From NCBI RefSeq assembly GCF_003254395.2, contig NC_037647.1:4824752-4888751 (forward strand): DNA of 64,000 bases. The letters are read 5' to 3'. Below the pieces are notes generated by a model, which made no database searches, was not told the origin of the DNA, and saw only the letters and a list, made by a program, of their open reading frames with translations. Source of the stretch: Apis mellifera. Its lineage: Eukaryota; Arthropoda; Insecta; Hymenoptera; Apidae. Of this stretch, positions 48,932-60,381 are shown piece by piece. Numbering within the stretch: position 1 is the stretch's first letter; each line of letters begins with the position of its first letter. A program made the position numbers and the translations under genes.

Positions 48932-51088
48932 TTAAAGAAAAATTCTATTTTGCGCAAAATTCTGTGCATTTACAACAGTACCATTTTGTCCCATTGTTCC
49001 ACTTTGTGATACTGTAGGAGCATTTACAGTTTCATTCAAATTAATAGATGGTGTTGAATGATTATTAATATTTGCAGTAGTCAATGCTTTATTACGCAAT
49101 TCAAAAACCTGTTGTATAGCTTTGCGAAAGCAAAGAAAGTTATAATCAATTACACCTATAAATTAAAAAAAAAACATAACATTATATCTGGTACTATATT
49201 ATGATTGCATTTCTTAATAGATTTAAATAAAAGTACCTTGTCTATCAAAATTATCTTCGCGCAAAATACAAACTAAGGCCAAGAATTTATTAACTTCTCT
49301 TAAATACAAAATTGTTCCATTATTTAGTTTGATTAAGCTAGAACTTTGATTATCAAATGCTGCAGCCTCTAAATCTTCTCTTAAACTAAAATTAATACAT
49401 AATATGATATAAATTTTTTTTATTATATATTTATTATATATACTTTTTATTATATACTTATATACTTTATTATATATAATGATATACAAGTTTTTATGTA
49501 GAAATTTTATGAGACATACCCATATATGCAAGATACATCAATAACAACATCAATCATATCACAACAAAGTTCATAACTTTGCATATCTACAGGAGAACTA
49601 TCAGTTGCAATATAAATTTTAGATACTACATCAAATAAAAATGCCTTTTCAATTGCAGAATTCTGAAAAACAAATTACAAATTATTTTATAAAAATATAT
49701 ATGATAAATGTTTATATTTAATAATCATATTTTTTCTTACTGATATGAGTATGTTAAGTAAATTTTCTAGAGTTGGTAACTGTGGTATCAATTTTTGTAC
49801 AACTTTGCTAAATGCTTCAAATATACTATGATCATATATAGATGTTAAATGGAAACTTAGATGTATTTGGTCACATCCTAAAATATATACACATAAATAT
49901 ATATAAATAATTACTAATAAAATATAAATTTCCTATTACTTGATTTTTGTTTACCGGAATCTGCAAGATCATCATTTGCTCTAGTATGTATATCCCTTTG
50001 TGTTTCCATTTTGCAATCATCAGATAAGCCATCAACCTTATGTATGAATACTTCAAATTTTATTGCTTGATTAACTTTATATGCTTTTGTAACTGTTAAG
50101 TGAAGTTTATTAAGTGCTTCCATATAATCATCTTGAGCATCAATAACAAAAACTAAAGCTCCACAACCACCAAATATCATATCACTATCAAAAGTAGGAT
50201 CAAAGAAATCAATTTGTCCTGGAAAGTCCCAAATTTGAAATTGAACAAAACTAGAGTTACTTATATCATCTTTAATAATTTTATTTGTGCTTTCCAAAAA
50301 TAATGTTTCATTTGGTGACATTTTATGAAAAACTACTTTTTGTATTGATGACTTTCCACTCCTAAAATATTAATATTAAAATAATAATATTTATATTAAA
50401 TAATATTAATAACAATATAATTAATCATATTAAAAATATAATATATATATATATATATCATATAAAAAAATATTTTAAAAAATATAGATATTTTATTAAA
50501 TATATTTTAGATATTTAGATACCTTCGAAGACCCATTAATAATATTCTAGGTTTTTGTTCTCCTGCTAAAGGATCTATGGATCCTTCTGTTTCTCCATCA
50601 AATGGGGCATATCCAAAATCTTTAGGAAAAGAACCTACATCATAACTAGCTTGATATTGATCATCATCATCCTACAAAATGAAAATTCTCTTATTAATAA
50701 ACATTAATAAATATAATAAATGATAATATATTTAAAGTTATTTATAAAATAGTTTATTATGGAATTATTATTATTTATATATATATATATATATATAATT
50801 TGCATATATAAACATTTATTATTAAATACTTTCTAATATCCTAATATATTAGATTTCTAAATAGTTTGTTAAAGATAAAATTTTAAACAAATAATAAAAT
50901 TTTATCCGACAATTTAAAATAAAAAATTTGTCACTTAGAATAATTGGATTAAATGTTACAAATAATTAATTATTTCACTATTAATTAAATTGATTTCATT
51001 CTTGAATAGAAATTTTTAAATAATTTATTTACGAATAAGAATAAAAATTACGAATATAGTAAATTAAATTATCGACGATACTCACCAT
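48932..51088 (-). CDS. RagC-D: Rag GTPase C/D (RRAGC/D), TORC1 nutrient signalling
   Basis: This small GTPase heterodimerises with RagA/B at the lysosome and recruits TORC1 when amino acids are present. Minus-strand coding exons are 51088-51086, 50671-50523, 50361-49955, 49877-49741, 49662-49520, 49385-49237 and 49155-48932, giving 403 residues (human RagC 399). Exon 1 contributes only the ATG, directly followed by the donor gtgagt. Exon 2 continues DDDDQYQASY. The G1 loop is GLRRSGKSS (48-56), G3 is WDFPGQ and G4 is HKVD. The C-terminal roadblock-type dimerisation domain includes FLFDVVSKIYIATDSSPVD. The spacing GLRRSGKSSIQKVVFHKM is diagnostic for the C/D subclass. The gene lies head to head with the zinc-finger gene. 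Confidence 0.95.
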
Positions 51089-51943
51089 ATTAGAACTGTG
51101 TATATTTTATTTTATTTGATATTTCTTTTATATATGTGTATATATATGTATGTATATATGTGTGTGTGTGTGTGTGTGTGTTAAAATAGAGAAACAGAAA
51201 GAAAAAGAGAGACTTTAGATTTATAAAATTTATAATATTATCGCACAATTACAAATTTAAGATATTGTGTATTAATTACAATAAATATCAATATATATTA
51301 TATATATATTCTTGTACACAACTACGTGAAAGTACAATAAATCATACACAGTAGTTTGATATAATATCACAGCAAGTGACGATTGGACTAAAATATGATC
51401 AAGTTGATGCATAAAAATAAATATTCATTTTCAATCATTCAAATCTATGAAACAAAGAATTGTGCATAAAGTTTATACAACATATTAGAATAATATTCAT
51501 ATATAAATTTGTTATCTTTTTCAGTTAATTTTACTTTTTTATATTATTATATGTTTATTGCACACACAAAAATGTATCACAAGATTCATAATTCCATCAT
51601 ATAAAAAACTATCTCGTAACAAGTATACCTAATATCAAATAAACGGTACGATGAAAATAGACATTACTATGAATTACCAACTGTATATTTGTAATTACCA
51701 ACTCTATACTCTTATATTCTACTGATGATGTCGCCATTTTCTTTGCTGCATCTATGACAAACTTCATATACCTCATATGTTTCTGTTTGCGCGAAAAACG
51801 TGTACAGCGAAATGAGATAAACGTAAATTATAAAAGGATTTTCTAAAGAAAGAATTGTATAAAATATTATTTTAAAACATGAAAGTGATTGTCACTATTG
51901 TGTGATTATATTTTTTAAGCTAAAAAGCTAAAAAATTTATGAT
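51089..51943. promoter_or_regulatory. Divergent promoter region RagC/D / zinc-finger gene
   Basis: These 855 bp include the 5' leaders of both genes. A (GT)n microsatellite lies at 51160-51180. A G+C-richer patch at 51715-51830 contains GTCGCCATTTTC, a YY1/Pho-like core, about 200 bp before the zinc-finger ATG, and probably marks that gene's start region. No TATA box is evident on either side. Confidence 0.4.
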
Positions 51944-54900
51944 ATGGCAGAAATTTCGAATTCTACTGTGTTTACAAACGATGCACCTTCTACTGGTGCT
52001 TCTGATCTTCTTCAACAAGCTTTTCAACAAGTTGTTGATGATGACGACCATGATAATGAATTTGTGGCATTTTTACAAAATGACGATAATGATTCTCAAA
52101 CTATTCACTTGACTCCAGAACAAGCAGCAGCTTTAGGCTTAACCTTTGAGGTAACCTCGAATGAAGAGGTTATATATCAACAAGATCAAGATAATACTAT
52201 TTCAAATATAGCAGAAAATATTTCTATAAAAGATAAAATTAATGAACAGGATCAAAATTCATTATCTTCTCAGGAATCTATAACAATTGATCAGTTAAAT
52301 TATCAATCTGAACAAATACAAAAATCCAATGAAACTGAATTGATTAAAACAGAGTGTATTGATTTTCAAGAATGGCATATGCAAAAAGTTTCTCAAACAG
52401 AACAACTTCAAGATCAAGTAGTTGAAAATGATATATCATTAGAAGAAATGAATTTGAATAATCAAAATCATGAATCTCAACAAATAATTGAACATCAAAA
52501 TAATATAATTCAACAAAATTCAAATGCACAGACATTAGTTTTGGATCAGCCTAAAGTACATGGAATAAAAACAGATATTACGCAAGTAAAAAATATTCAT
52601 GAAAATGAACTGCAATATACCATTGAAGATAATATAGCACAAAATCAACTTAATACAATACCTAATACTCAAGCGCAAATTTTACAAAAATTACCTGTGA
52701 TTTTACCATCTTCACAATTTATTATAAAACCTGCACAAACTATATTAAAACCAGCTAAAAATATTAGATTACTTCAAAATTCAAATAAACTCTCTAACAC
52801 AACTGTTAATTCCATTAATGCTGTACATTCACTTAATACTAATTCAAATCCTAATTCTGTACTACTTTCAAAGGCTACAATAGTAAATAATTTATCACCA
52901 CAAATAATAAAAGCTACACCTATAACAGCTCAGTTATTAAATACTAGTAGTATATCTGCACAATTATTAAATACTTCTCAGTTTTTAACTGGTACTTGTG
53001 ACATACAAAATCAATCTGTTGGTACTTCACATATTTCAAATACTATTGTAAATACTACATCTGGAGCAACGCAAAATCTTGTTACTTCACAAATACGTTT
53101 GTCTCCAATTGTAAAAACATCACAATCTCTTCAAAAAGGAAATGTTCAACAATTTTTAACTCCAGTGCTAAAAAGTGCATCAACTGTGCTTCCAAAGACT
53201 AATCAAATTCTTAATAATACCAATGTGACTACAGCTATTCCTGCACAATTTTTAAAATCTGTACAAATCCCTTCTCAGTTACTTAAAACAAGAACCACTA
53301 TTGGTAAAAAAAATTCAGGAATAATTGGAACAGTAAAAACTACAGCTAATTCTGATACACCTGTTGTACTTCGAACTGCATCTATTGTAAAAACTCAAGA
53401 TTTAAAAACAGTAACAACAAATTCTATTTTAAAACCAACTCAAATTTCATCAACACCTATATCTATTTTAAAACCTCAAACAAAAATTACATTTAACAAT
53501 GCAACTAAACAAAATGTAACTGTTGCAAATCAAAATATTGCTAATGTTTCAAGTAATTTACAAAATACTTCACAAAAAACGCCTATAACACAACATAGCA
53601 ATACATATGAATCTATTAAATCAATTCAAAATGAAACTAGTAGACAAAAACTTAATTTTATAGTAAATGGCACAAATCTTAAAGTAAATAAAAAAGTTAA
53701 AAGTACTCCCATTAAATCTACAACAATAGTAAATGAATCTACAGATGCATCTAAACCATTAGGTTCTAGTGAAAATCCAATACAAATAGTTCAGCAAGGT
53801 CAAACATTTCATAGGTAGGTGACAAATATTAAAATAATATAATTATTAATTATTTTATAACAATTATATTTATTCTAGTATGCAACGTTTAACACCAATG
53901 CAATTAAAACAAATTGCACATGTTTTGCAACAACGTAGCCAAGAAACAACTACATCAAATGAAAGAGTTGTATATAGGTCAGTATATATATTTATTTAAT
54001 ATTATAGAATTTTAAATTTAATGATTTAAATGTACATTCAGAGTGGTATTTCCCGAAGAATTGGATTTACAAATTAGAAATCCAGGAAATTTATTAAAAA
54101 ATCGTGGTGGAAAAAGAGGTAGACCAAAAAAAAGTACTATAAGACCTTCATTGCTTCCACCTAAACCACCACCAATTCCTGATGAAGAACAAGAAGAATT
54201 AAAGGTAGATTTTATTTATTTTTTAAAATTTTTAAATTATTTTACAATCTTAATCTTTTTTCAGGATGAAAGAAAAAAAGTTGTGGCTAGAACACGATCT
54301 GGTAGACTTTCTCGACCTCCTAGACATATGGTGCGAGATTATAAACACTTACATCATTTAGATTTTCTACAACCTGACTTAGATGATTCAGATGGTGGTT
54401 ATAGTGATTATAATACTAATAATGATAAACTTGAAGAAGAAGAATCACCTAAAGAATTATTAACAGGTCTTGAAGTACCAAAAAGAAAAATATCAGATCA
54501 TTTTAGATGTCCTACATGTAATAAAATATATTTAGGGCGTACTCGTATGGCAAGGCATTTTGAAATGCATCCTGATCATGGAAGTCCTGAGCAACTACCT
54601 CCTCCAACACCTGAACCTGAATTAAAACAAAATGGAGGACAAGATCCTTTAAAACGTAAAGGGAAAAAACGAGGTCCTTGGGCTTATGTTACACCAGAAG
54701 CTAAATCGGAAAGACGCCAAATAAAATTGCAAGAAGCGATTTCTGTATGTGAAAATCTCGAAATAATAAAAATTGCTGCAAAACCAGTACTTAACGCACA
54801 ATCATTATTTGATTTATTGGTACTAAAGTCTGAAAATAATGTAAGAAATTTTTTGGACGAGTTAAAACAATTAATGGATAAAATACGAGAAAAAGTTGGA

Positions 54901-56172
54901 ACAATGTTAACAATTGCAAATAGCGATGAAGAATTAAGTGAAGATTTAATTGATATCAATGAAGAATCACTTTGTGATGCTTTAGGTCTTAATCCAGGAT
55001 TGTATAAAATTAACACTGAAGCTCTAAAAAAAGATGATACTTCTATTTGCACTACTTATGACAATAGAGAACCACCTCTTAAACTTCAAAAAATAGATAA
55101 TTCTGAAGATGGTAAAGAAAATATAGAGGAACGAATGTCCAGTGGTTTTTCTGAAAGTTCAGATCTTAGTGTTTCAGATTTTTTAAGTGATAGAAGAAAT
55201 GATTCTGTAACAAATCCTACTTGTCCAGAAGTGCTATCTGCTTTAACATTAATGCGAAGAAATCCTAGTCCTGTGAATAATGCAGAGAATAATAAATCTA
55301 ATAATGTTTCAAAACTTTTAATTTCAAATCCAGAAATTCAAAATCAAATTTCAGATAATCCTGGATTTCAAAAAGTCGATATTACTTCACCAAAAATTTC
55401 AAGTTATCAAAAGTCAGAGTCTCATAAAGAAAACTTTACAAAATTAGGAAACAGTTTAGGATCATCAAACTTTTGTAAAGTTGAAGATAATTATGAACAA
55501 TCTAAGATAGAACATATGGAACAAGCTTTTATAAAATTAGAACCAACAGAACAAGGTTTTGTTAAACTAGAAAATGGTTCTATGGATACTTATTCAAAAC
55601 AAGATGCTCAAAATTTTGATAAAATACAAAATGGTTTGGACAACATAGAGAATGGATCTCAGAATTTTATTAAAGGATTCCAAAAATTAGTTTCCAAAAT
55701 AATTCCTATGACATCATCAGATTTAAATTGTGTTAAAACTCAATCTGCATCATTAGATACAGGTTCTTGCAAAATAATGCCTGCTACTTCTGGTTGCAAA
55801 ATTTCAGATAGCCTGCCTATACTTCAAGATGCAGTACCAATAATTTCCAATAATTGTGATACTAATATATTTGGCAGTTCAGAAAATTTAGATATGTCAA
55901 AAATAGCTCAATATGATCATATAGCACATTTAGATATTCTAAATACAAGTGGAGTCATAGATAAAAACTTATTAATTGATGAAAAATTAGTTGAACAACT
56001 ACATTTAGTAGATCAATCAAATTTAGTTGATGAACTTGTATCTGAACGATTAAAAAATATTATGCCAGATAATATTTTAGAAAATAATTTGATATCAAAT
56101 AATTCAAATTTAGATACTGATCTTGATTTTGAAGCATTAAGTGAAGAATTTAATAGAAATACTAGAAGTTGA
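51944..56172 (+). CDS. ZNF839-like C2H2 zinc-finger nuclear protein
   Basis: This is a probable nuclear DNA-binding regulator. Coding exons are 51944-53814, 53879-53977, 54042-54204 and 54265-56172, giving 1,346 residues. The first exon is a long Gln/Asn/Ser/Thr-rich low-complexity region resembling an activation domain. Exon 3 has an AT-hook-like GGKRGRPKKS (about 679-688). Exon 4 has one C2H2 finger, CPTCNKIYLGRTRMARHFEMH (C793, C796, H809, H813), then basic KRKGKKRGPWAYVTPEAK and a conserved-looking helical block (about residues 840-950). The tail is Ser/Asn-rich and disordered. A single finger followed by this block is what I recall for ZNF839; the match is moderate. Intron 3 (54205-54264) is 60 nt, in frame and without stops. 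A poly(A) signal lies at 56566-56571. Confidence 0.8.
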
Positions 56173-57609
56173 TTCTTGGATGATAGCATTCAAAATGTTC
56201 CTAAAAAAATTGAAATAATAAATATAGTATATAATAATATCAAACTTATGCAATTGAAATTGTATATGTATGATTACACAATGATGTAGATATTTTTTTA
56301 TAGAAATTCTGACAGTATCACAATCAATATATTATAACTTCCATATTTGAATGAAAAATACTATTAACAGTAAGATAATATGTCTTGCATTCTGATGTAT
56401 ATGTAAATAAGACTGTTTCTGTTATATTTATTGTGTATAATGTATATTTTATATGAAAAAATATGAAAAAAAAATAGTCATACATCGATAATATCAAAAA
56501 TGTATCAGTGTTGATCAAAAGAAGTTTCTACTTTGTTAAATAACACTTCAACAAATTTTTACTGAAATAAATTTTTTTTTAAACAAATGATCTTTATAAT
56601 CATACACAATGTAATTAATATTTTCAGTTAAATTTCTTGAAAAAAAATTTCATATGATAAATTAAAAAAATAAGAAATTAAAACTATATGTTAAACAATG
56701 TAAAATATAAATATATAAATTTTATGTAAATATAACTTTTCATAGATATTAGTTATATAATCAGGTAGAAATATATTATAATAATTCTTTTTAGTTAGAA
56801 TATTACAAAAATAATTATGCACAAATTATTTTATGATTCAATTTTGACTTCCTATATCTAGTGAATATTTATCATCTGTAAAATTTGTATTGCTAATGGA
56901 CAAAATAAAAATTGTATTTATATTATATCAATAATTTCATAATAATTGTAATAACTGTAAAAAAAAATAATGAAAACTGAAAAAATGAAGATAATGATTT
57001 CAGAAATTGTAAGTAATAATTAATAAATAAAAGTGAATTATTTACAATTTTTGTATGAAATATTAAATCATTAAAAATACTTAATACACCAAAAAAATAA
57101 TTCCATCCACATTGTTATAGCATTTATGTACAGTGGAAATTATTAATTTTGTATTTATCTGTAAATATGTATTATACATATATAAGAAGTTATTGATATA
57201 ATTAAATGTTAATGGCACTAGTAATATTAGAATACTTGTAACTAATCATAAAATGCATTAATTTTGCAGGTTTAGTTCCTTGTATCTTTAAGATACACTT
57301 TCTAGAATCTGCATTTTCAAACAAACATATAATATGTTTATATTTGTCTATATTCATATTAATTCTTTGTGATCTCAGGTACCAATTGTAAACAGAACTT
57401 CATAATTCAAATATATTTCAATTTCATATTTTGGTTTTGTGAAATTATACAAATGGTATTTGAAAAGCCACAAATAAATGATCATTCTGTTAATCTTTGT
57501 TTTATTTCATAGTTATAACTTATGATATAATACAAAAAAATAATCATTGTAAACACTGAATTGTTTTTGAAATAGAACACTTACCAAAATTTATGTCAAT
57601 AATAATTTA
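56173..57609. other. Convergent 3' region, zinc-finger gene and CINP
   Basis: The sequence is probably mostly 3' UTR of the two converging genes: it is less repetitive than typical intergenic DNA here, with a plus-strand AATAAA at 56566-56571. No coding frame is convincing. Confidence 0.5.
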
Positions 57610-58428
57610 TTACCTATGTCCACTCTCTATTAACATTGATTCCAAGAATGTTGTCAAATTATATGGTAATAATGGTTGATGTACCCAACTAGCAAGAAAC
57701 AACATTTTCCATGAGTCTGTATAATAATGTGCTACATTTTCTAAAACTTTAAGCTTTACTTTTAATTCACGAGAATATGCATCATGTATTGATTGTGCAA
57801 TTTCTCCTAAAATTAATCAAAATCCTAATAAGATAAATTAATTTCAAAAATTGAATTAAGTTTTATAAAATATAATTATAAATATTTTTACCAAATTTTA
57901 AATTGGGCCATGTTATAAATAATTTGTGCATATTAGTTTCTAAAGATGCCGTTATTTTTATACGTTGCGTGATTTGAGCAAGATTTTCTACAATAATATT
58001 CTAAAAAAAATATTATAATAAAAACATTTTTGTTATAATAAAAATATATTAGATGAAAAATATTAAAAGATGCATTACCAATGAATCACAAATATTTTCT
58101 AATTTATCACATTGTTCTTGTAAAATTTCAGAATAAGAGTCATTCTGTTTTATTTGAATTATATTCTTGAGTAATATTATTCCTTCTAAATGAAGTGTAT
58201 TCCATATTTGTATATTTTTATGAATATCTGCAATTAAATCTCGTATATGCCGAGCAGAACCTGTTAAATTTCTTCCTTGTGTTGATTTTGTATGTGAAAG
58301 TTCTGTAATGTGAATCCAAGAAAACATGTTTTTTATATTTGCTTACTTATAATTTATTAAAAAATGAATATACAATAAAAATTAAATTACTTACTATTAA
58401 CAGGAGAAAATTGTTCTTTATTTTTCAT
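57610..58428 (-). CDS. CINP: Cyclin-dependent kinase 2-interacting protein (CINP)
   Basis: CINP links CDK2/cyclin to Cdc7 and origin proteins in vertebrates and takes part in ATR checkpoint signalling and 60S ribosome maturation. Minus-strand coding exons are 58428-58395, 58302-58079, 58000-57892 and 57806-57610, giving 187 residues (human about 212). The strongest family match is at the C-terminus, LASWVHQPLLP then LESMLIESGHR at the very end, plus FITWPNLKFGEIAQSIHDAYSREL in the middle (given in parts: TWP then a helix). The N-terminal half is coiled-coil-like (ARHIRDLIADIHKNIQIW). The first exon encodes only 11 residues. Starting instead at the ATG at 58327 would read through an intronic segment and is less likely. 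Confidence 0.88.
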
Positions 58429-59615
58429 CTGTATGTGACACACTTTTTTAGCACAGTCCATCGCAACTAACTGTTTTATGAAAACATATATTAATAAAAT
58501 AAATAGAAAAATAAATACTTAATGATTACAGAAATTAAAAATATATTTATAAACATTTATATTAATTAATTAGAATGTAATAAACTTGTTCATTCAATCG
58601 ATTAATTTATACATATGTAATTGTAAATATGAAAACCTTATATAGTACAAAGAATATTTGCATATAATATTACTCAAGTAAATATAAATATAAAAGATAA
58701 AGATTATCTTTTTGATAAATAACAATAAAATTATAGAAATTTGAAAGATTATCTTATTGGTTAATTATGCTAAAATAAAGTATTTTAAAAGAGAAAGAAC
58801 CAATGATAATAACATTTCCGTTAAATTCTTAATTATCCATTTATATATATTTACATATGATAAATATTAAATAAAATTTTATAATATTTTAAATTTAATT
58901 TTATTTTATTAATTTTATAAATTACTTTAAAAAACTATTTAATTGTATTTACTTTCAAATTTTATGTAAAATTTTAAATATTTATCTTTGCATTTTAAAT
59001 ATATAAAAGCAAAGGATACAGATGGCGCCTATGATACAGTATGTATTTAATTATGCGCTAAAATCGAATTTAAAATATTTTGTATAATCTAAAAACAGCA
59101 AATTTTTTATTATTTAATTTATTATTTTAATACAATACTTTTGCGAAATATTATGAAATATTTTTATATTACAAAATATATTATAAATTAATCAATCAGA
59201 TTTAACTTTTATTCCAAATATTCTAACAAATAATATAATGATATAAATATTTAGTTTCTAAAAGTAGATTGAAAAATTTACAATTTTAAATAGATTTAAC
59301 ATTAAAGTTAAAGTTTATTTAAACAGAATTTGAAATTATAATAAATATATATAATTTTAATCAATAATAATATAATTTTTTTTAAAGGAATAAATAATAA
59401 AAAAAATTATTTATGTTAGAAAAATATAATCATTGATTGTTATTATTATTGTTATTTCAGAAATAGATATGTATAATTTAAAAATAAATATATTACAATG
59501 ACTTGGTTGTTTTTAAAAAAATCAAAAATATAAAAAAAAATTTAAGTAAAATATGTAATTTATAATTAAAATTACGGAAGAAAATTTATATATATGATAA
59601 ACTGAAACAAAAAGG
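58429..59615. other. Intergenic region upstream of CINP
   Basis: A+T-rich DNA between CINP (-) and a probable plus-strand gene. A short G+C-richer motif GATGGCGCCT lies at 59021-59030. No other feature is recognised. Confidence 0.55.
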
Positions 59616-60381
59616 ATCGGATGTAACGCAGTTCGGCTCTGTTGCTTTTGTTCGGAGAACGGTCGAGGAACAAGGTCACAGATAAAATGGCAGTCGTTGA
59701 GTGGAGTTCAGCTGTGTCTCAATTATAATTACTTGGTTTCGAAAATTGCAGAAACATTTGACTAGAAGAGAAGAATGAACGTGCTTCAGGAATTAGTTTC
59801 GAAACAGAAGTCGAATGGTTGTTATTGTCAAATCTCACAATAACATACACCGGCTTCTTATTCCATTTTTCCTCGACCAATCTAGTTAGTTGTATCTCAA
59901 AGTCGAGTCTTTGTGGCAGACGCGATTCACGTTCTTGCATCTCGTAGATCACGTGAGATTTTTCTCTTGTGCTCCGACTCGAGATTACCTCATGGGAATC
60001 GATCAAGCTACTACAAAAGTTCGAGTTATATTCACATCAAGAAGATTTGACTTGGTGCCGTTGTGCGTGATCGTAATTGAAATTGGATCAATCCTTTAGA
60101 GCGATCGTTAGCGGAAAAGGATTTTTTATTATTTGAATTTTTTGGCGTCGAATTAAAAAATTTTTTTAGAACTTTTCGGCGGGAGATATACGTTTAAAAG
60201 AAAAAAGAGATCTAACAATGTGACGTAACTTCATGATAATAGCTCCGAATGTTAACACCTGAACAGATAAACGATCGAATTCGTGACTTGAGTTTGGTAA
60301 TCGAAAAAACGCATATAACGAAAGTTTAGTTGGTGTTCGATCTTCATTGCATTATTTCGTCGGTGGCAACGATGAAAATGG
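59616..60381 (+). other. Probable first exon of a plus-strand gene leaving the window
   Basis: This ~770-bp block is abruptly G+C-richer than its flanks. It ends with ATG AAA ATG GAG at 60372-60383 followed at once by a strong donor, gtaagt, so the coding sequence would begin MKME and continue beyond an intron. The block carries several upstream ATG frames, for example at 59688 (13 codons), 59775 (22 codons) and 59993 (35 codons). A 95-codon frame on the opposite strand (60006-59719) has no recognisable domain. I cannot identify the gene because the next exons are not visible, and the intron seems to extend to the right edge. Confidence 0.5.

Noticed and set aside
51160..51180. (GT)n run upstream of RagC/D as a Z-DNA or regulatory element
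   Set aside because: It is an ordinary short dinucleotide microsatellite; nothing in the context supports a function.
9403..59027. Recurrent ATGGCG / CGCCAT hexamer near gene starts (9403, 11372, 41988, 51732, 59022)
   Set aside because: It resembles the YY1/Pho core and lies near promoters, but a rough expectation for this composition is about three occurrences, so five is not clearly enriched.
59719..60006. 95-codon minus-strand frame (and the 69-codon plus frame 59890-60099)
   Set aside because: They lie in the G+C-rich leader of the probable right-edge gene. No domain, no splice support, and both strands are open, as expected by chance in G+C-richer DNA.
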